Positions 45,021 to 58,483 are shown, counted from the stretch's first letter. The stretch is 64,000 nucleotides of DNA from Anastatus disparis (GCA_017163975.1 JAFFSR010000344.1:558001-622000), one strand, 5' to 3'. Program-made: numbers and translations. Notes: a model not told the origin generated them from the letters alone.

Positions 45021-45327
45021 GATTTCTCAGGTGATTAATCATGCCAAAATCTCATGTGATGATTTTTTTAGGTTTTTACACGTTTCAAACCATGCTTAGT
45101 CAATTGCGAACTATTTTTGAAAATTTTTGAAAAATTGAACTTTGAAAGATTTTTGTAAAATGAGTCAAAATTTTTTCTAAGATCAAATTTTAAAAAAATT
45201 TCCTAAGTTCAAATTTTTCAAAAATTTTTAAAAATAGTTCGCAATTGACTAAGTATGCTTTGAAATGTGTAAAAACCAAAAAAATCGTCACATGAGATTT
45301 TGGCATGATTAATCACCAGAGAAATCA
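45021..45327. mobile_element. Palindromic MITE-like insert
   Basis: Arms of about 145 bp pair across a loop near 45170, starting GATTTCTCAGGTGATTAATC on the left. They include GTCAATTGCGAACTATTTTT and CATGCCAAAATCTCATGTGA with mates on the right. It is non-coding and lies in the centre of the AGCTATA element. Confidence 0.75.
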
Positions 45328-46155
45328 GGTGATTTCTCACCTGAGATTTTTTAGTAAGGATATCTAAATAACCATTTATTTTCAGCTATAAAGTATAGTT
45401 AAATATCTAGCTATTAATATATTGTAATCCCGGTCAAAAAAAGTTAGCTATAAAATATAGCTGAAAAAATAGTTAAATATATAGCTGTATCGTGCTCGTT
45501 TTACAGCTATATCGATGTGTTTTTTAGCTGTTTTTTATAGTTAAAAATGTACTTAATTTTATAGTTAATAATTTCGTTATACCGAAAATATTAATAGCTA
45601 CTTTTTCAACTATATTTTATAGCTATTATTATAGTTAAATAACACCTAGTACACTAAAAATTTAAGTGTTTTTTTAACTATAATAATAGCTATAAAATAT
45701 AGTTGAAAAAGTAGCTATTAATATTTTCGGTATAACGAAATTATTAACTGTAAAATTAAGTACATTTTTAATTATAAAAAACAGCTAAAAAACACATCGA
45801 TACAGCTGTAAAACGAGCACGATACAGCTATATATTTAACTATTTTTTTAGCTATATTTTACAGCTAACCTTTTTTGACCGGGTATAAATACACTAAAAA
45901 TTTAAGTATTTTTTTTAACTACAATAATAGCTATAAAATATAGTTGAAAAAGTAGCTATTAATATTTTTGGTAGCTAACGAAATTATTAACTATAAAATT
46001 AAGTACATTTTTAACTATAAAAAACAACTAAAAAAACACATCGATATAGCTGTAAATACTGCTCGATACAGCTATATATTTAACTATTTTTTTAGCTATA
46101 TTTTATAGCTAACTTTTTTTGACCGGGTTGTGGCTTACTAAATCAATATTTTTAG

Positions 46156-47625
46156 ACGTGTGATGTCTCATTTTGAAGCTAAAAGAAAGAACTTTCAAAT
46201 GGGATATCATGAGTTTCATTACGTACAATATTTACGAAATGTGCGCGGATTTACGTAAATATTGTAAATGAACTTACCTTATTATTCCTCGTAATTATTA
46301 CATTTGGAACTTGGAGAAAAGTTTGATTAAAATTTTTATTGTTCCTATATTAAACTGATCTTTATAATTAATTTTAAGATTCAATAAATAAAAAAATAAT
46401 TATTAATAATTGCAAAAATTTTAATAGTAATAATAAAAATTGTTATCTCGTTCTTTTTACTTTTCTTTGTTTTTCATGCAAAAAATTTTTCCATTATTAA
46501 TTTTAATTTTATTTTCTTTTTAAAATTAAACTACTACGATTTTCATGTAAGGAATATTTCTTAAATATAATAGAAAATTCGATATAAAAATTGCTTTTCA
46601 ATTGAAACTATTATTATTTTTTATTTATTTATAAAATATTCTTATAGATCGAAAAAATTATGATATAAAAGGATAAAATTTATGGAAAAAGTATAAAAAA
46701 ATGTTTTTTACACACAGCGCGAAAAGTGGGTACTTTTCTCCCTACCGGCAGAATAAAAAGCACCAGCTATTTGCGCCTCGTGTAAAAAAATCGTATATTT
46801 ACTACGGGAGTTGATTAAAAATACCTTAAATCGTATATTTGTCACCCTCGCCTTCGGCTCAAGTGACAATTACATTCGATTTAAGACATTTTTTTAATTA
46901 AGTTCCTTAGTGAATAATATATTATTATTTTTGTGTAAAATATATTTTTATAAATTATTATTCATTCTTTTTTTTGCAGTTGGCTCGCTTTTGTTTGCCT
47001 CTATAAAAATATTACAATTTATATTATCGCTTTCTTCGCATGTGTCGTTTTCAATTTGGATTTCCTCAACATTGGAGCAATTCTCCTTATTACAATTGCT
47101 AGAAATAATAACTTTAATCTATATAATATATGAGAAGCTGTTGCTGAAATTCAATGTTTATTTAAATACAAATTAAAATTTTCTGATTTCCCTTTACTCA
47201 TCGATTTTTTCTGTGTTATTTTAAAAATATTCCTGACATCAAAATCTTAGTAGTTTAATCGTAGAAAGAAAATAAAAATATATTTAATGATGAAAAAATT
47301 TTTTCGCATGAAAGACAAAGAAAAGTAAAAAAAAAAAACGAGATAACAATTTTTATTATTACTATTAAAATTTTTGCAATTATTTTTTTATTTATTGGAA
47401 CCAAAAATTAATTATAATAATTAGTTAAAATATAGAAACAATAAGAATTTTAATTAAACTTGTCTCCAGGTTCCTAATGTAATAATTACGAGGAATAATA
47501 AGGTAAGTTCATTTACAACATTTACGTAAATCCGCGCACATTTCGTAAATATTGTACGTAATGAAACTCATGATATTTTATTTTAAAGTTCTTTCTTTTA
47601 GCTTTAAAATGTGACATTACGCGCA
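46156..47625. mobile_element. 1.47-kb foldback element with about 400-bp arms
   Basis: The left arm, about 46156-46560 (AGCTAAAAGAAAGAACTTT, GAAATGTGCGCGGATTTACG), is reverse-complemented at about 47235-47625. The first 150 bp of the arms are best conserved. The loop holds AT-rich sequence and a small GC-richer piece at 46710-46900. An 88-codon frame at 46910-47176 has no recognised motif and looks fortuitous. Confidence 0.82.
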
Positions 47626-47639
47626 GGGTTGCGAAAAAA

Positions 47640-48020
47640 GTAATTAAAAATTATTTGAATCACGAATCATTTTTGAATTTGTAATTAAAGTTTTATTTAA
47701 TTAACAATTCCTTTTTAATTAATAATTAAAAATATTTTAATTAACAAATCAAAATCTAATCGTAAATTGAAAAGGCTTTAATTAAAAAATCAAAAGGAAT
47801 TCTTAATTAAATAAATTTCAATTAAGAAATCAAAATGTAATCGTGAATTGAAAGGGCTTTAATTACAAAATCAAAAGGAATTCTTAATTAAATAAATTTC
47901 AATTAAGAAATCAAAATGTAATCGTGAATTGAAAGAGCGTCAGTTATGATTTTGATTTGTGAATTCGAGGGCTTTAATTAAAAATTCCACAATTCCTTTT
48001 TAATTAAACGTACTAAGGAA
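47640..48020. repeat. AATTAAAA-type tandem repeat (about 81-bp unit)
   Basis: Two clear copies of a unit with CAAAAGGAATTCTTAATTAA and CAAAATGTAATCGTGAATTG (47780 and 47861), plus decayed copies on both sides. Confidence 0.7.
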
Positions 48021-48049
48021 TTTTTATCATAAATATGTATATAGAAAAA

Positions 48050-48581
48050 CATATGTGGACGCGCACGTACATACACACCTAGGCTCATATATATGCAACA
48101 TTTCATGTCGACCCACACGCACATATACGGACAAGTTGATATATATATATATACATGCTCTGTTTCATGTCAACTTGCACCCGTTGACCCGTATATATTT
48201 TGGTTTATATATATGTATATATACATACATACATACATACATGGGATATTTCATGTCGGTTAGCACGTACTCATAAGTACAGGTTTTCTTTATATGTGGT
48301 ACATTTCATGACAACACGCACACACCCATTCGTGTACCCTTAGATTTATATATATGGGACATTTCATGTCGATTCGCATGCATGCACACGCACGTTAATA
48401 AACATAGGATTTTTCACGTCAATTCGAAGGCACACACACAAGTTTATATATATGGGACATTTCATGTCTATTCGCATGAATGCACACAGACTTTAATAAA
48501 CATGGGATTTTTTACGTCAATTGGAACGCACGCACTTACAGGTTTAGATATATGGGACATTTCACGCCAATGCACCCGCAC

Positions 48582-48622
<41 letters not shown>

Positions 48623-48933
48623 ATTATATATGGGACATTTCATGTCAATTCGTACGTACTCATAATCACAGGCTTTTCTATATATGCGGGGCATTTCATG
48701 ACAACACGCTCACACCCATCTTAGTAATCTTAGGTTTATGTATATATGGGACATTTCATGTCGATTCGCATGCATGCACACACACGTTAATATACATAGG
48801 ATTTTTCACGTCAATTCGAACGCACACACAAAGGATTACATATATATGAGACATTTCATGTCAATTCGCATGCATGCACACAAACTTTAATAAATATTGG
48901 ATTTTTTACGTCAATTGGAACGTACGCACATAC

Positions 48934-48985
<52 letters not shown>
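48050..48985 (+). repeat. About 100-bp tandem repeats with (AC)n and (TA)n
   Basis: Roughly eight units alternate GGGACATTTCATGTCRATTC, GCATGCATGCACACA, TTAATAAACATAGGATTTTT and CACGTCAATTCGAACGC. They are interrupted by (AC)16 at about 48588-48620 and end in (TA)n(TG)n at about 48938-48988. His/Thr-rich frames across it are artefacts. Confidence 0.82.
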
Positions 48986-48988
<3 letters not shown>

Positions 48989-49189
48989 ATAGCCAGGTTC
49001 TGACGACTTTTTATAGTTACCTCTATTCTGTCTAAAAATCGTTATAGTTTCTTATTTTCATTTGAACTATGATAGTTTCGTATTCCTAGAAAAAAATTTT
49101 GCCTTTCGATAGTAAGCCGGTTCTGGCGACAAAGATTTTATAGCACCTGAAAAGCGGATACATATAACTTATAGCTTCCTCGCAACCGG

Positions 49190-50217
49190 TCAACTATAAC
49201 ATATATCAGAATAAATCATGGTTTTGTAAAAAGCACTTCCAAAATACAAACCAATCATTGTAAAAAATTAATCATATACATACAGCAAATGATGATTGAT
49301 AAAACTATTAAAAAAAAAAATTTTCTTCGAAATATTTTAAAAGTCGCCAGAAACGCGATAGGCCCACATACACCTTTACGTAGGTAAAAACGGGCATTTT
49401 CTGAGAAATTAAAATGGCTTATTCCAGAATCTCTAAGTTTTATCGTAAAATATCACATTAATTCATAATTTTGAATTTCTCCGAAATATTTTAAAAGTCG
49501 CCAAAACCGTGTTATGCGCAAATATACCATTACGTAGATGAGAGCGAGCACTTGCTGGAAGATTAAAATTGCTTATTTCTGAATCTTGAGGGTTTATTGT
49601 AAATTATCACATTGATAAGAAAGAGCAATTTCAAATGTTTTTTTTAGCTTTACATTTATCGTGGGAATTTCTCAAAATGACGTAATTAGTACTCATACTG
49701 ATAATGTTTCAAAATACAAATAAAATTATTATTATTATTATTATGACCTTGAAAATAATTCATTGAATTCTATAATAGGAGACTTTAAAGGATAGAACAT
49801 ATTACCGATATATCTTCACACTATTAATCACAATACTCTCTTTTTTCGAAATATTTTGAAAGTCGCCACAAACTCGCTAGGCGCAGATATACCTTTTCGT
49901 AAATAAAACGGAGCATTTGCTGGGAGATTCAATTTGCTTTTTTTTGAATCTCGAGGGTTTATCGTGAAATACCACAATGATAAGAAAGAGCAACTTCATA
50001 ATGTATTTTTTAACTTTGCATTCATCGTGGGAATTTTTCAACATGACGTCATTAGCACTCATCCCAATCATTTTTTATAATACAAATAAGATCATTTCCA
50101 CAACCACAAAAATAATTCACAAATTTTTAAAGAAGAATATTTACAGGATATATCATATTACCGATATATCTTCATACTATTAAACATAATTTTGAATTTG
50201 CATGTAAATATTGTAAT
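49190..50217 (-). repeat. 356-bp satellite, inverted copies
   Basis: About three units in reverse orientation to the array at 61072-64000. Recognisable blocks are ATATTTTAAAAGTCGCC (49331, 49488, 49852) and TGATAAGAAAGAGCAACTTC. The unit at 49331-49488 is shortened. The sequence from 49000 to 49190 is a diverged part or unassigned. Confidence 0.8.
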
Positions 50218-50839
50218 TGGAAGTCCAGGTTAAGTAAGAATATAAATAAAAATTCTCAAGATATTTTGTAGAGAAAAATTTTATTATTTTTTAGTAATGT
50301 AACGTTTCGTAGTTCATTGACTACCTCTTCAGACTGAAAATAAATCAAATATACATTTGTAAGGTGGACTACATTATTATGGATGTTTTATATATAATAA
50401 ACTATATCAAACCTCTTAACAATAAGAATTTACAACAGTTTATGATAATACTAATAAGGTTAATAGTTTTAAATATTTACAATTGTTGGTAAATTTACAA
50501 CAATATGTCATGATTTTTTATACAATAGGTATGATGTCAAAATTGATATGTACTATTGACAATAAATGACTTAATATAAGATATACATATGTCTAAAACA
50601 AGCAGAAGAGCAAACTCAGATGTGAAATTAAGGTATAAGTCGCAGAGACAGTGTCACAACAGTACGACAATATATGAAAATTAAGGGTATACTCTACATA
50701 GAGTCCGTGTGTGAAACTTGGTACTTACGTACAGGTCTCAATTAATTTATAATATTACTTGTAATTTATAATGTAGAGTATACCCTTAATTTTTTTTTAT
50801 TGTCGTACTGTTGTGACACTGTCGCTGCGAATTATGGTT

Positions 50840-53800
50840 GAGCATTGGCAGGAGAAGATTTCTTATGAGATGCAAGTTCCATGGTGTTTTTCCTAAACAT
50901 ATTAGTTGTAGATGCAAGAATCTTAACAATTTACATATATATAGCAATAGTTATTATTCTTAATTTAGATCTTATATTTGTAAGTTAAAATATAAACTTC
51001 TTACATTCGAAATCAAAGACATACATGCATACATATATTTTCTACAAACTGATATAAAAAAACAATTAATAAGTCTACACTAAGAAAAAAATATGATTGT
51101 ATCAACTGAATCCTTCTGTTAATATACCACGATGAAATATTCTATTCATTTAATAGACGAGTTCTGTTAATCTGATGGATATCGTAATATTGATTCAATT
51201 TAAAATTAACTTTAATTTAACAGCAAAGCAAGTCAAAATAGCTGTTACTTTTTATTGTGTCAAACAAATAAGTTTTAAAGATGATAAAAACTTTTTTATT
51301 CAGTTGAAACTCACAGCTCACAGTGTTCCAATTTATAGATATTAATTAACACATAATTGATACTATAAACAATGATCATTATTCAAATTCTTAAGTGAAA
51401 TTTTTTTAACATTTTCTTAAATATATCTTCACACTACACTATGATATTTACAAATAAAATCTAACATCGCTCGCTAATAATCGATATGCATCGCATCGCA
51501 TCGCATTTATATATACAGCGGATAAATTCGTTCGTTCTTATATACTAACTGACGTGCAATCTCACCACTTGCGGGTTACAAGAAATACGCCATTTATTAT
51601 TGTACTATCGAAACGTAACTGATAAATATTTTATTTTGACTTATGTTTTTTTATGTTAACTGTTATTCAATTATATCAACAGTAGGGCTGTTGATATAAT
51701 TGAATTGAAACATTTGTATTGAAATAATTCATCAGTTAATTTAAGCATGTGCATATTATTGGTTCAATTTATAAAATTTTGTTGAAATGTAAGTCATACT
51801 TTTATTTTGACTTATGTTTTTTTATGTTAACTGTTATTCAATTATATCAACAGCCGTGCTGTTAAATTGACAGCACGATCGTATTCGGGCTATTTCAACT
51901 GCACAAATTCTGTTAAATCAAAAGAATTCTGTCAGATCAACAGCAGATCTGTTGAATCAATAACATTTCAGTTGATCTGATGAAATTTTTTTCTCAGTGT
52001 ACAAACACACATATTGAATCATGAACAGTTAAAACATTTTTGTGATCTTGTAGAATGTTATAAAACATGTTTAGTAGCAAAGACTAACAAAAAGTTTATT
52101 AATAAGTTTAACAATATTTTAAACAAGTCTAATTATACTTTCAATTTAAATAACACAAATCAGGTTCCTTATCAACTTAATAATAATAATCCGTCAAATA
52201 TAACTGATAGAGAGGTCAATATTGTTGATAACAATAATTTTGGTACAAATTTTGTTAATCTTACAGATAAAGTAATCCCTCAAAATATAATTGGTATTGT
52301 TAAACTCAGAGAAAAATTTAATAAATTTAAATCAAAAATTGATAAGAAAGATATAATTAATATCATTAAAAATGTTGAATATAATCTTGATCATACAGAA
52401 ATTTTAAATATTACTAAAGATAGAATCGGACACTCAGTAGTAGATTTGCTAAAAAGTTCCTTACATATGAACACCCATCGCTCATATCAGGAAAGAATTT
52501 TTACTCATAATTCCAAAAAACTGTGGAATATTGTAAAGCAAACTCGGATGTCATTTTTTTGAATTCAGATAAAAGTAACACAACGGTTTGTATGAATAAA
52601 AACGTTTAAATTGAAAAAGTTAAAACAATATTGCCTGATGAAAGTACATACATTAAAGTTAACAAATACCCATTAAATAAAATGCAAAAAGTGGTTTCTA
52701 ATATACTGAAAGATCTCAATAAAAATGAATTTCTACATAGAGTCTTCCACAAAAATGAATTAACATGTACTGAGTATAACCTTCCAAGATGCTATTGTCT
52801 GCCAAAAATTCACAAACCTGCTATTCGAATGCGTCCCATAATTTCCACTGTTAATTCTCCAATACATTTTATTTCTAAACTTTTATACAATGAACTCAAA
52901 AAAGCGATTGACCCTCCAAAATCTACTATTAAAAATAGTTTTGAATTAATAGAAAAAATTAAAAATATTGATGTTCCTGATGAGTATAAATTATGCTCGT
53001 TGGATGTTACATCTTTATACATCAACGTTTCGTGTAATTTAGTAATAAAAAGCCTAGAAAAGAGAATCCAGATTATAAGAACGCGTCGTAAAATTCCTTT
53101 GAAATATGTTGTAGACATCACTAAACTTTTGTTTAACAATACTTTCTTCTCTTTTAATGAAAAATACTACAAACAAGTATTTGGTACTCCTATGGGCTCA
53201 CCAATTTCACCCTTGTTTGCAGATATTGTTATGGCTGACCTGGAAGAATCTTGTTTGAATATATTGAAAATTCAACATAATATTGACTGTGTTTTCTACT
53301 TTAGATATGTTGATGACACTTTTTTATGCACACATAATTCCTCTTTTCAAACATTATTAGAGATTTTTAATAGCTATAATGACAGACTTAATTTCACACA
53401 TGAAATAGAAAAAAACCAAGGCCTTTCCTTTTTAGACATTAATTTCAAAATCTGCAATCATTCCCTTATCTAAAATTGGTACCGAAAATCTTTTAACTCC
53501 GGCCGTTTCTTAAATTTCCATTCTAATCATCCAAAAAATTTAAAAATTAACATGGCCTATAATCTTGTAGATCGTGCCGTCAAACTATCTAGTCCACAAT
53601 CCCATCGAGAAAATTTGCAGATCGTGAGAGACCTACTTCATATTAATAACTATCCTATTTCCTTTTACGACTTACATATAAAAAATAGATTAAAATTTCT
53701 TAAGTACCAAAATATAGCTCTCGATTTACAAAAAAATAATATCCCCACTTCCATCACTAAATTGCCTATACCATTCATTAATTCAAAATTTTTTTACAAA

Positions 53801-54229
53801 TGTAAACATTTTTTTAAAAAATTCAACATTTCTATTATTCTTAAAATCAATAATAATCTCAACAATATAATAACATTAGGGAAAGACCCCCTCAAAAAAT
53901 TAGACTCTACTCATGCTGTGTACATTTTCAGTTGCACATCTTACAATGACTCATACACCGGAGAAACTAAAAGACAGTTAAAATACAGACTAAATGAACA
54001 TATTAAAAATAAAAACTCTAATTCTGTAGTCTCGCTTCAAATGCATAATAATAATGGACATATTTTTGATTGGAACAATATAAAAATCTTAGATATCGAA
54101 CAAAATTATAAAAAACGCAGAATTTCGGAAGCAATACATATTAACAGTAACCCGAATTCTATTAATATACAACTAGATACACATCAACTTAGTTACACTA
54201 ATAATAGTATATATCCCCTCTTGCATTAA
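50840..54229 (+). pseudogene. Penelope-like reverse transcriptase with GIY-YIG endonuclease
   Basis: An N-terminal fragment (RFLMRCKFHGVFPKHISC, about 50850-51075) continues after the insert at 52002. A frameshift near 52555 and a stop near 52608 precede the RT open stretch, 52631-53473. RT motifs are CLPKIHKPAIRMRPIIST, SLDVTSLYINV, GTPMGSPISPLFADIVM and the catalytic RYVDDTFL, then LSFLDINF. A stop at 53471 separates the next open part, 53552-54229. That part has the linker (LVDRAVKLSSPQSHRENL) and the endonuclease HAVYIFSC...SYTGETKRQLKYRLNEH, where GIY-YIG is varied as in Penelope elements. Target-primed copying enzyme; non-functional here. Confidence 0.88.
51078..51999. mobile_element. 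Tc1/mariner-type non-autonomous insertion (TA duplication)
   Basis: 922 bp with imperfect TIRs CACTAAGAAAAAAATATGAT and CACTGAGAAAAAAATTTCAT (right end read in reverse complement), flanked by TA at 51076-51077 and 52000-52001. It is non-coding. It has an internal direct repeat of about 50 bp (TTTATTTTGACTTATGTTTT at 51631 and 51798) and a short GCATC run near 51490. It interrupts the Penelope coding region. Confidence 0.75.
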
Positions 54230-54999
54230 CTTGTTTTTTCAATGAAATTAAGCTTATTTCTTCCTTTTTGTCATTCTCTCATTGTTTAATAAAAATTCGT
54301 TCACTCCATTCCGAAGTTAATTGAGACCTGTACGTAAGTACCAAGTTTCACACACGGACTCTATGTAGAGTATACCCTTAATTTTCATATATTGTCGTGG
54401 TGTTGTGACACTGTTGCTGCGACTTATACCTTAATTTTTCTTCTGCTTGTTTTAGACATATGTATATCTTATATTAAGTCATTTATTGTTAATAGTACAT
54501 ATCAATTTTGACATCATACTTATTGTATAAAAAATCATGACATATTGTTGTAAATTTACCAACAATTGTAAATATTTAAAACTATTAACCTTATTAGTAT
54601 TATCATAAGCTGTTGTAAATTCTTATTGTTAAGAGGTTTGATATAGTTTATTATATATACTACATCCATAACAATGTAGTCCACCTTACAAATGTATATT
54701 TGATTTATTTTCAGTCTGAAGAGGTAGTCAATGAACTACGAAACGTTACATTAATAATAAATAATAAAATTTTTCTCTTCAGAACATCTTGAGGACTTTT
54801 ATTTATATTCTTACTTAACCTGGACTTCCAATAAGATGTTCAAAGCCGTGTGATTGGATTAATTACGAGAAGAAGTAAGAGAACATTGCACCTACGGTCG
54901 ATGGAGAAAATCAAGGATCTAAATCACCCAACCGTAGAGTAGCAAGAAGTAATAGCGTTAGGAAGGAAGGGAACTGAACGCGAAGTAATAGTAAAGATA

Positions 55000-57412
55000 G
55001 GGCACATTTAAACTCTCCAGCCGGCGGGTAGAGGGGGCAACCTCGTCGGACACGGAAGAAATACGCCTCCACATCATAGATAAATTAATAGACGAAACCT
55101 TTTTGGTCGACACGGGTGCGGAAGTATCGTTAGTTCCAAAAAGAAAAAATAGTAAAAAAAAAGCAACAACCGTTAAATTATACGCAGCTAATAATACGCA
55201 AATAAACACATATGGCGTAATATATAGGGAAGTAGACTTTGGGTTTAAGGATAAGATCAAATGGACGTTTATTGTAGCAGACGTACCATACGCGATACTA
55301 AGTGGCGACGTCATCAAGCACTACCATTTGCTTTCAAATCTGACCCGACGGGAGCTGGTGGATGCGAAAACGGGTGAGTCAGTCGCAGGCACTGCAAAAA
55401 AAGTAACGTATGTGCAGGTGTCGTTAATAGACCCGAGGAATAGGTACGCGCATATAATAAAAGAGTTTCCATCTGTACTTGGGCTCGAAAAGCCAAAAAT
55501 TAAAAGGAAGATAGATGTGTACCACAATATCACCACAGTGGGACCGCCGGTAGCGCAGAAACCGCGCAGACTAGCACCTGATAAGCTGCAGGCAGCGAAA
55601 CAGGAATTTAAGAGATGGTGTGAGGAAGGCATTTGCCAACCTTCAAAGAGCCTTCGGGCTACACCTATCCATATGGTCCCCAAGAAAAATGGCGAGTGGA
55701 GGATCTGTGGCGACTATAGAAAGTTGAACACAGTCACGGTGCCAGATAAGTACCCAATTCCCAATCTCCAGGATTTCGCGTACAATTTAGAAGAGAAAAC
55801 TATTTCTTCCGCACTTGATTTGGAAAAGGCATTCTTGCAAATTCCTATCTTTCCAGAAGATGTGCCAAAAACAGCAGTGACGACTCCGTTCGGACTTTAT
55901 GAGTTCCTAGTGATGACGTTCGGATTTCGGAATGCTGCGCAGACATTCCAACGATACATAAACCAGGCCGTGGGCGACCTGGACTTTGTGTTCGCATTCG
56001 TTGATGATATCTTGGTTGCGTCTTCATCAGACGAGCAGCACCAAGAACATCTTAAGATCATCCAAGAGAGGTTAGAGAAGTTCCACCTCAAATTGAACAT
56101 GGATAAATGTCAGTTTGGAGTCGACAAACTTATCTTCTTAGGCCATCCAATCGACAAAAATGGGTTCAAACCAGACCCATCTAAAGTCGAAGCGATACAA
56201 GCCTTTAAGAAGCCTCAGACAAAAGATGAGATGCGTCGATTCTTGGGAATGGTAAACTTTTACAGGAAAAGTTTACCAAAAGCCGCAGAAGTACAAAGAC
56301 ATCTAGTAGCTATGATCAAGGATATTAAGAGAAAGGATAAAAGACCCGTGGAATGGACCGAAGAGGCAGAACAAGCATTCAAGACAATTAAAGAAGAGTT
56401 AGCAAACATTGCGCATCTTGCGTTTCCAGCTAAAAATGCGGAGATTAGGTTAGTTACAGATGCGTCAAATTTCGCTATGGGCACAGCTTTACAACAGAAA
56501 GTAGGAAATACGTGGAAACCGTTGGCCTTCTTTTCAAAAAAATTCACCACCGCACAATCGAAGTACAGCACATACGATCGTGAATTGATGGCGATTTACG
56601 AGGCTATTAAATACTTTGGTTACTACTTGGAAGGTAGAGAATTTAAAGTATGCACAGACCATGAACCATTGGTACATGTGTTGAATAAGAGTTTGGACAG
56701 CTGCACAGCATTGCAAGCGAGAAAGCTGACGTATATTGCAGAATATAACGTGAAAATCTGCTATTTACCAGGAGAAAATAACGTAGTGGCTGATGCACTA
56801 TCGAGAGTTGATGACTTCCGATTCCCAACAATGTTTTTACTAGATGAGATAGCTAGACAACAAAGGGAAGATCGACAGCTGCAGAATATAGTAAATAATC
56901 AGCAGCATCAATTAAAACTGGTAAAATTGCAATATGGTATAGAAAACACGCCATGTTATTGCGAAATAGCACAAGACTCTCTCAGACCGTATATACCGGA
57001 GACACTGAGAGCAGTCATCTTTGAACTCTTTCACAGCAAAGCACATCCGTCTGCTAGGTCAACTAGCAAGATGATAATGAAGCAGTACGTATGGCCAAAT
57101 ATAAACAGGCAGATAACATCCTGGTGCAAAGCATGCATGGAGTACCAACGATCGAAAATAACTAGGGAAAACAAGTTTTTACCTATGAAGTTTAGCGAGC
57201 CAGATGGACGGTTCGCCCACGTGCATGTCGACTTAGTTGGTCCGTTGCCACCTAGCAAAGGTTACAGATATCTAGTGACTATGATAGATAGGTATACTAG
57301 GTGGCCGGAGGCGGTGCCCGTATACGACGCATCGGCTCCTTCTGTCGCACGTGCTTTTTATGACACGTGGGTGTCTCGTTTTGGTGCACCGGTCATCATT
57401 ACTACAGATTAA
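55000..57412 (+). pseudogene. pol: Gypsy-C protease, RT, RNase H and first part of integrase
   Basis: A single open frame, without an ATG start, from about 55000 to a TAA at 57410-57412. Protease: [13 protein letters not shown] near 55105 and [68 protein letters not shown] and [11 protein letters not shown] near 56000. RNase [32 protein letters not shown] and [10 protein letters not shown]. Integrase: HHCC-type zinc region ([10 protein letters not shown]...CKACMEYQ), the first catalytic Asp in [31 protein letters not shown], and the second Asp in VIITTD. The TAA falls directly after that Asp, where related elements have a sense codon. Confidence 0.9.
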
Positions 57413-58405
57413 GGTAGACAATTCGAGTCCGGCACGTTTCATAAACTGTTACAGCTGATAGGATGTAAGAGAGTACGTACTACGGCATACCACCCAGCAC
57501 TAATGTGCCATATGGAAGGTCGAGATTGGACCAGAACCCTCTCAACCGTTTTATTAGGGTTAAGAACGCATTTAAGAAAAGATACGGAAGCCAGTCCAGC
57601 GGAATTTCTTTATGGAACAACGCTCACTATATCAGGTGATATGTGCGAGTTCAGAGAGACGGATGCTAGAGAACAAGATCTATTTTTAGCAAAATTTAGA
57701 GAATACATGAGGCAAGTGAAACCTGTACCTGTGGTGCATAACCATTCAGGAAGAACATTCGTATTTAAAGATTTAGTGAATTGCACTCATGTTTTAGAAA
57801 AAATAAAAGCAGTCAAACCACCTCTTGTGCAACCATACTCAGGACCATATAAGGTCATCTCTAGACATGAAAATGGCCGTAATTACGTCATAAGGAAAGG
57901 TGATAAAGACGTAAACGTGAACATAGAAAGGTTGAAACCGGCCTATTTTCTAGCAAATAAAGTAGAGCCACAAAATGGCAAAGTAGACAACGAGGTAACA
58001 CCTCAAAGTGGTAACCAAACGAATAACAGCAACAGAGAACTGAGCAAAAATAACAATACAATAGAGGAAGAAAATGCAGTAATGACTGAAGCTCAGATTC
58101 ACAACGAAGCTCCACCCGTAAGTGAGGAGCATGAAACATCGGACGAGGGTAACCTAACACAGGAAATACCAGAATGCAACATTAACGAGCTCAATGATGA
58201 GCAAACAGACATTACGGATACGTGCAATGAGGCAGGTAACGTAGCAAATGGTAAAAAAGTAGAAAGAACCAATAACAGGGTAGAGTTCGAAACAGTAGGT
58301 AGCAATAAAAATAGCGAAAGTAGTAAAAAGAGAAAGAGATTTATACCAAATATTTTGAGACATAGGAAAATAAATAGTGTAATGTTAAATAGGAAAGATA
58401 ATTGA
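57413..58405 (+). pseudogene. pol: Gypsy-C integrase C-terminal part
   Basis: After the stop the frame continues (GRQFESGTFHKLL, RVRTTAYHPA), then jumps to LMCHMEGRDWTRTL at 57500. The segment that normally follows AYHP and carries the third catalytic residue, Glu, is deleted (roughly 45 nt compared with Gypsy-B). The rest is open to 58405: LLGLRTHLRKDTEASPAEFL, the GPYKV domain (PYSGPYKVISRHENG), IERLKPAYF and a long Asn/Glu-rich then Lys/Arg-rich tail. It could not catalyse integration. Confidence 0.88.
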
Positions 58406-58483
58406 AAAAAAGAGTTAGATTTTGTACAACAGCGTCTCACTTCAAAGAAAAATGTGATTAATTTTAGGCAATATTGTAATGCA

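Larger units (their letters stand above)
39221..46128. mobile_element. AGCTATA-rich inverted-repeat (foldback) element, split by Copia-B
   Basis: A unit of about 246 bp starts CCGGTCAAAAAAGGTTAGCT and contains CATCGATGTGTTTTTTAGCTG (or ATATCGATG), AAAAATGTACTTAATTTTAT and ATTTCGTTATACCGAAAATA. It occurs directly at 39222, 39468 and about 45430 and inverted at about 45640-46128, so both outer ends carry the same terminus facing outwards. Without Copia-B the element is about 2.2 kb. It is non-coding and rich in TAGCTATA palindromes. A different palindromic insert lies at 45021-45327. Confidence 0.7.
50218..54830 (+). mobile_element. Penelope-like element with inverted terminal repeats
   Basis: 4.6 kb. 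The terminal repeats 50218-50745 and 54317-54830 are reverse complements over about 515-528 bp (outer end TGGAAGTCCAGGTTAAGTAA). The coding core has Penelope-type RT and a GIY-YIG endonuclease. Inverted partial copies at the ends are typical of this retroelement class. It is inactivated by a frameshift, stops and a mariner-type insertion. It borders the inverted satellite on the left and Gypsy-C on the right. Confidence 0.88.

Noticed and set aside
46910..47176. 88-codon frame with hydrophobic N-terminus in the foldback loop
   Set aside because: AT-rich, no motif, lies between foldback arms; likely fortuitous.
48382..48849. 155-codon His/Thr-rich frame
   Set aside because: Translation of CA-rich tandem repeats.
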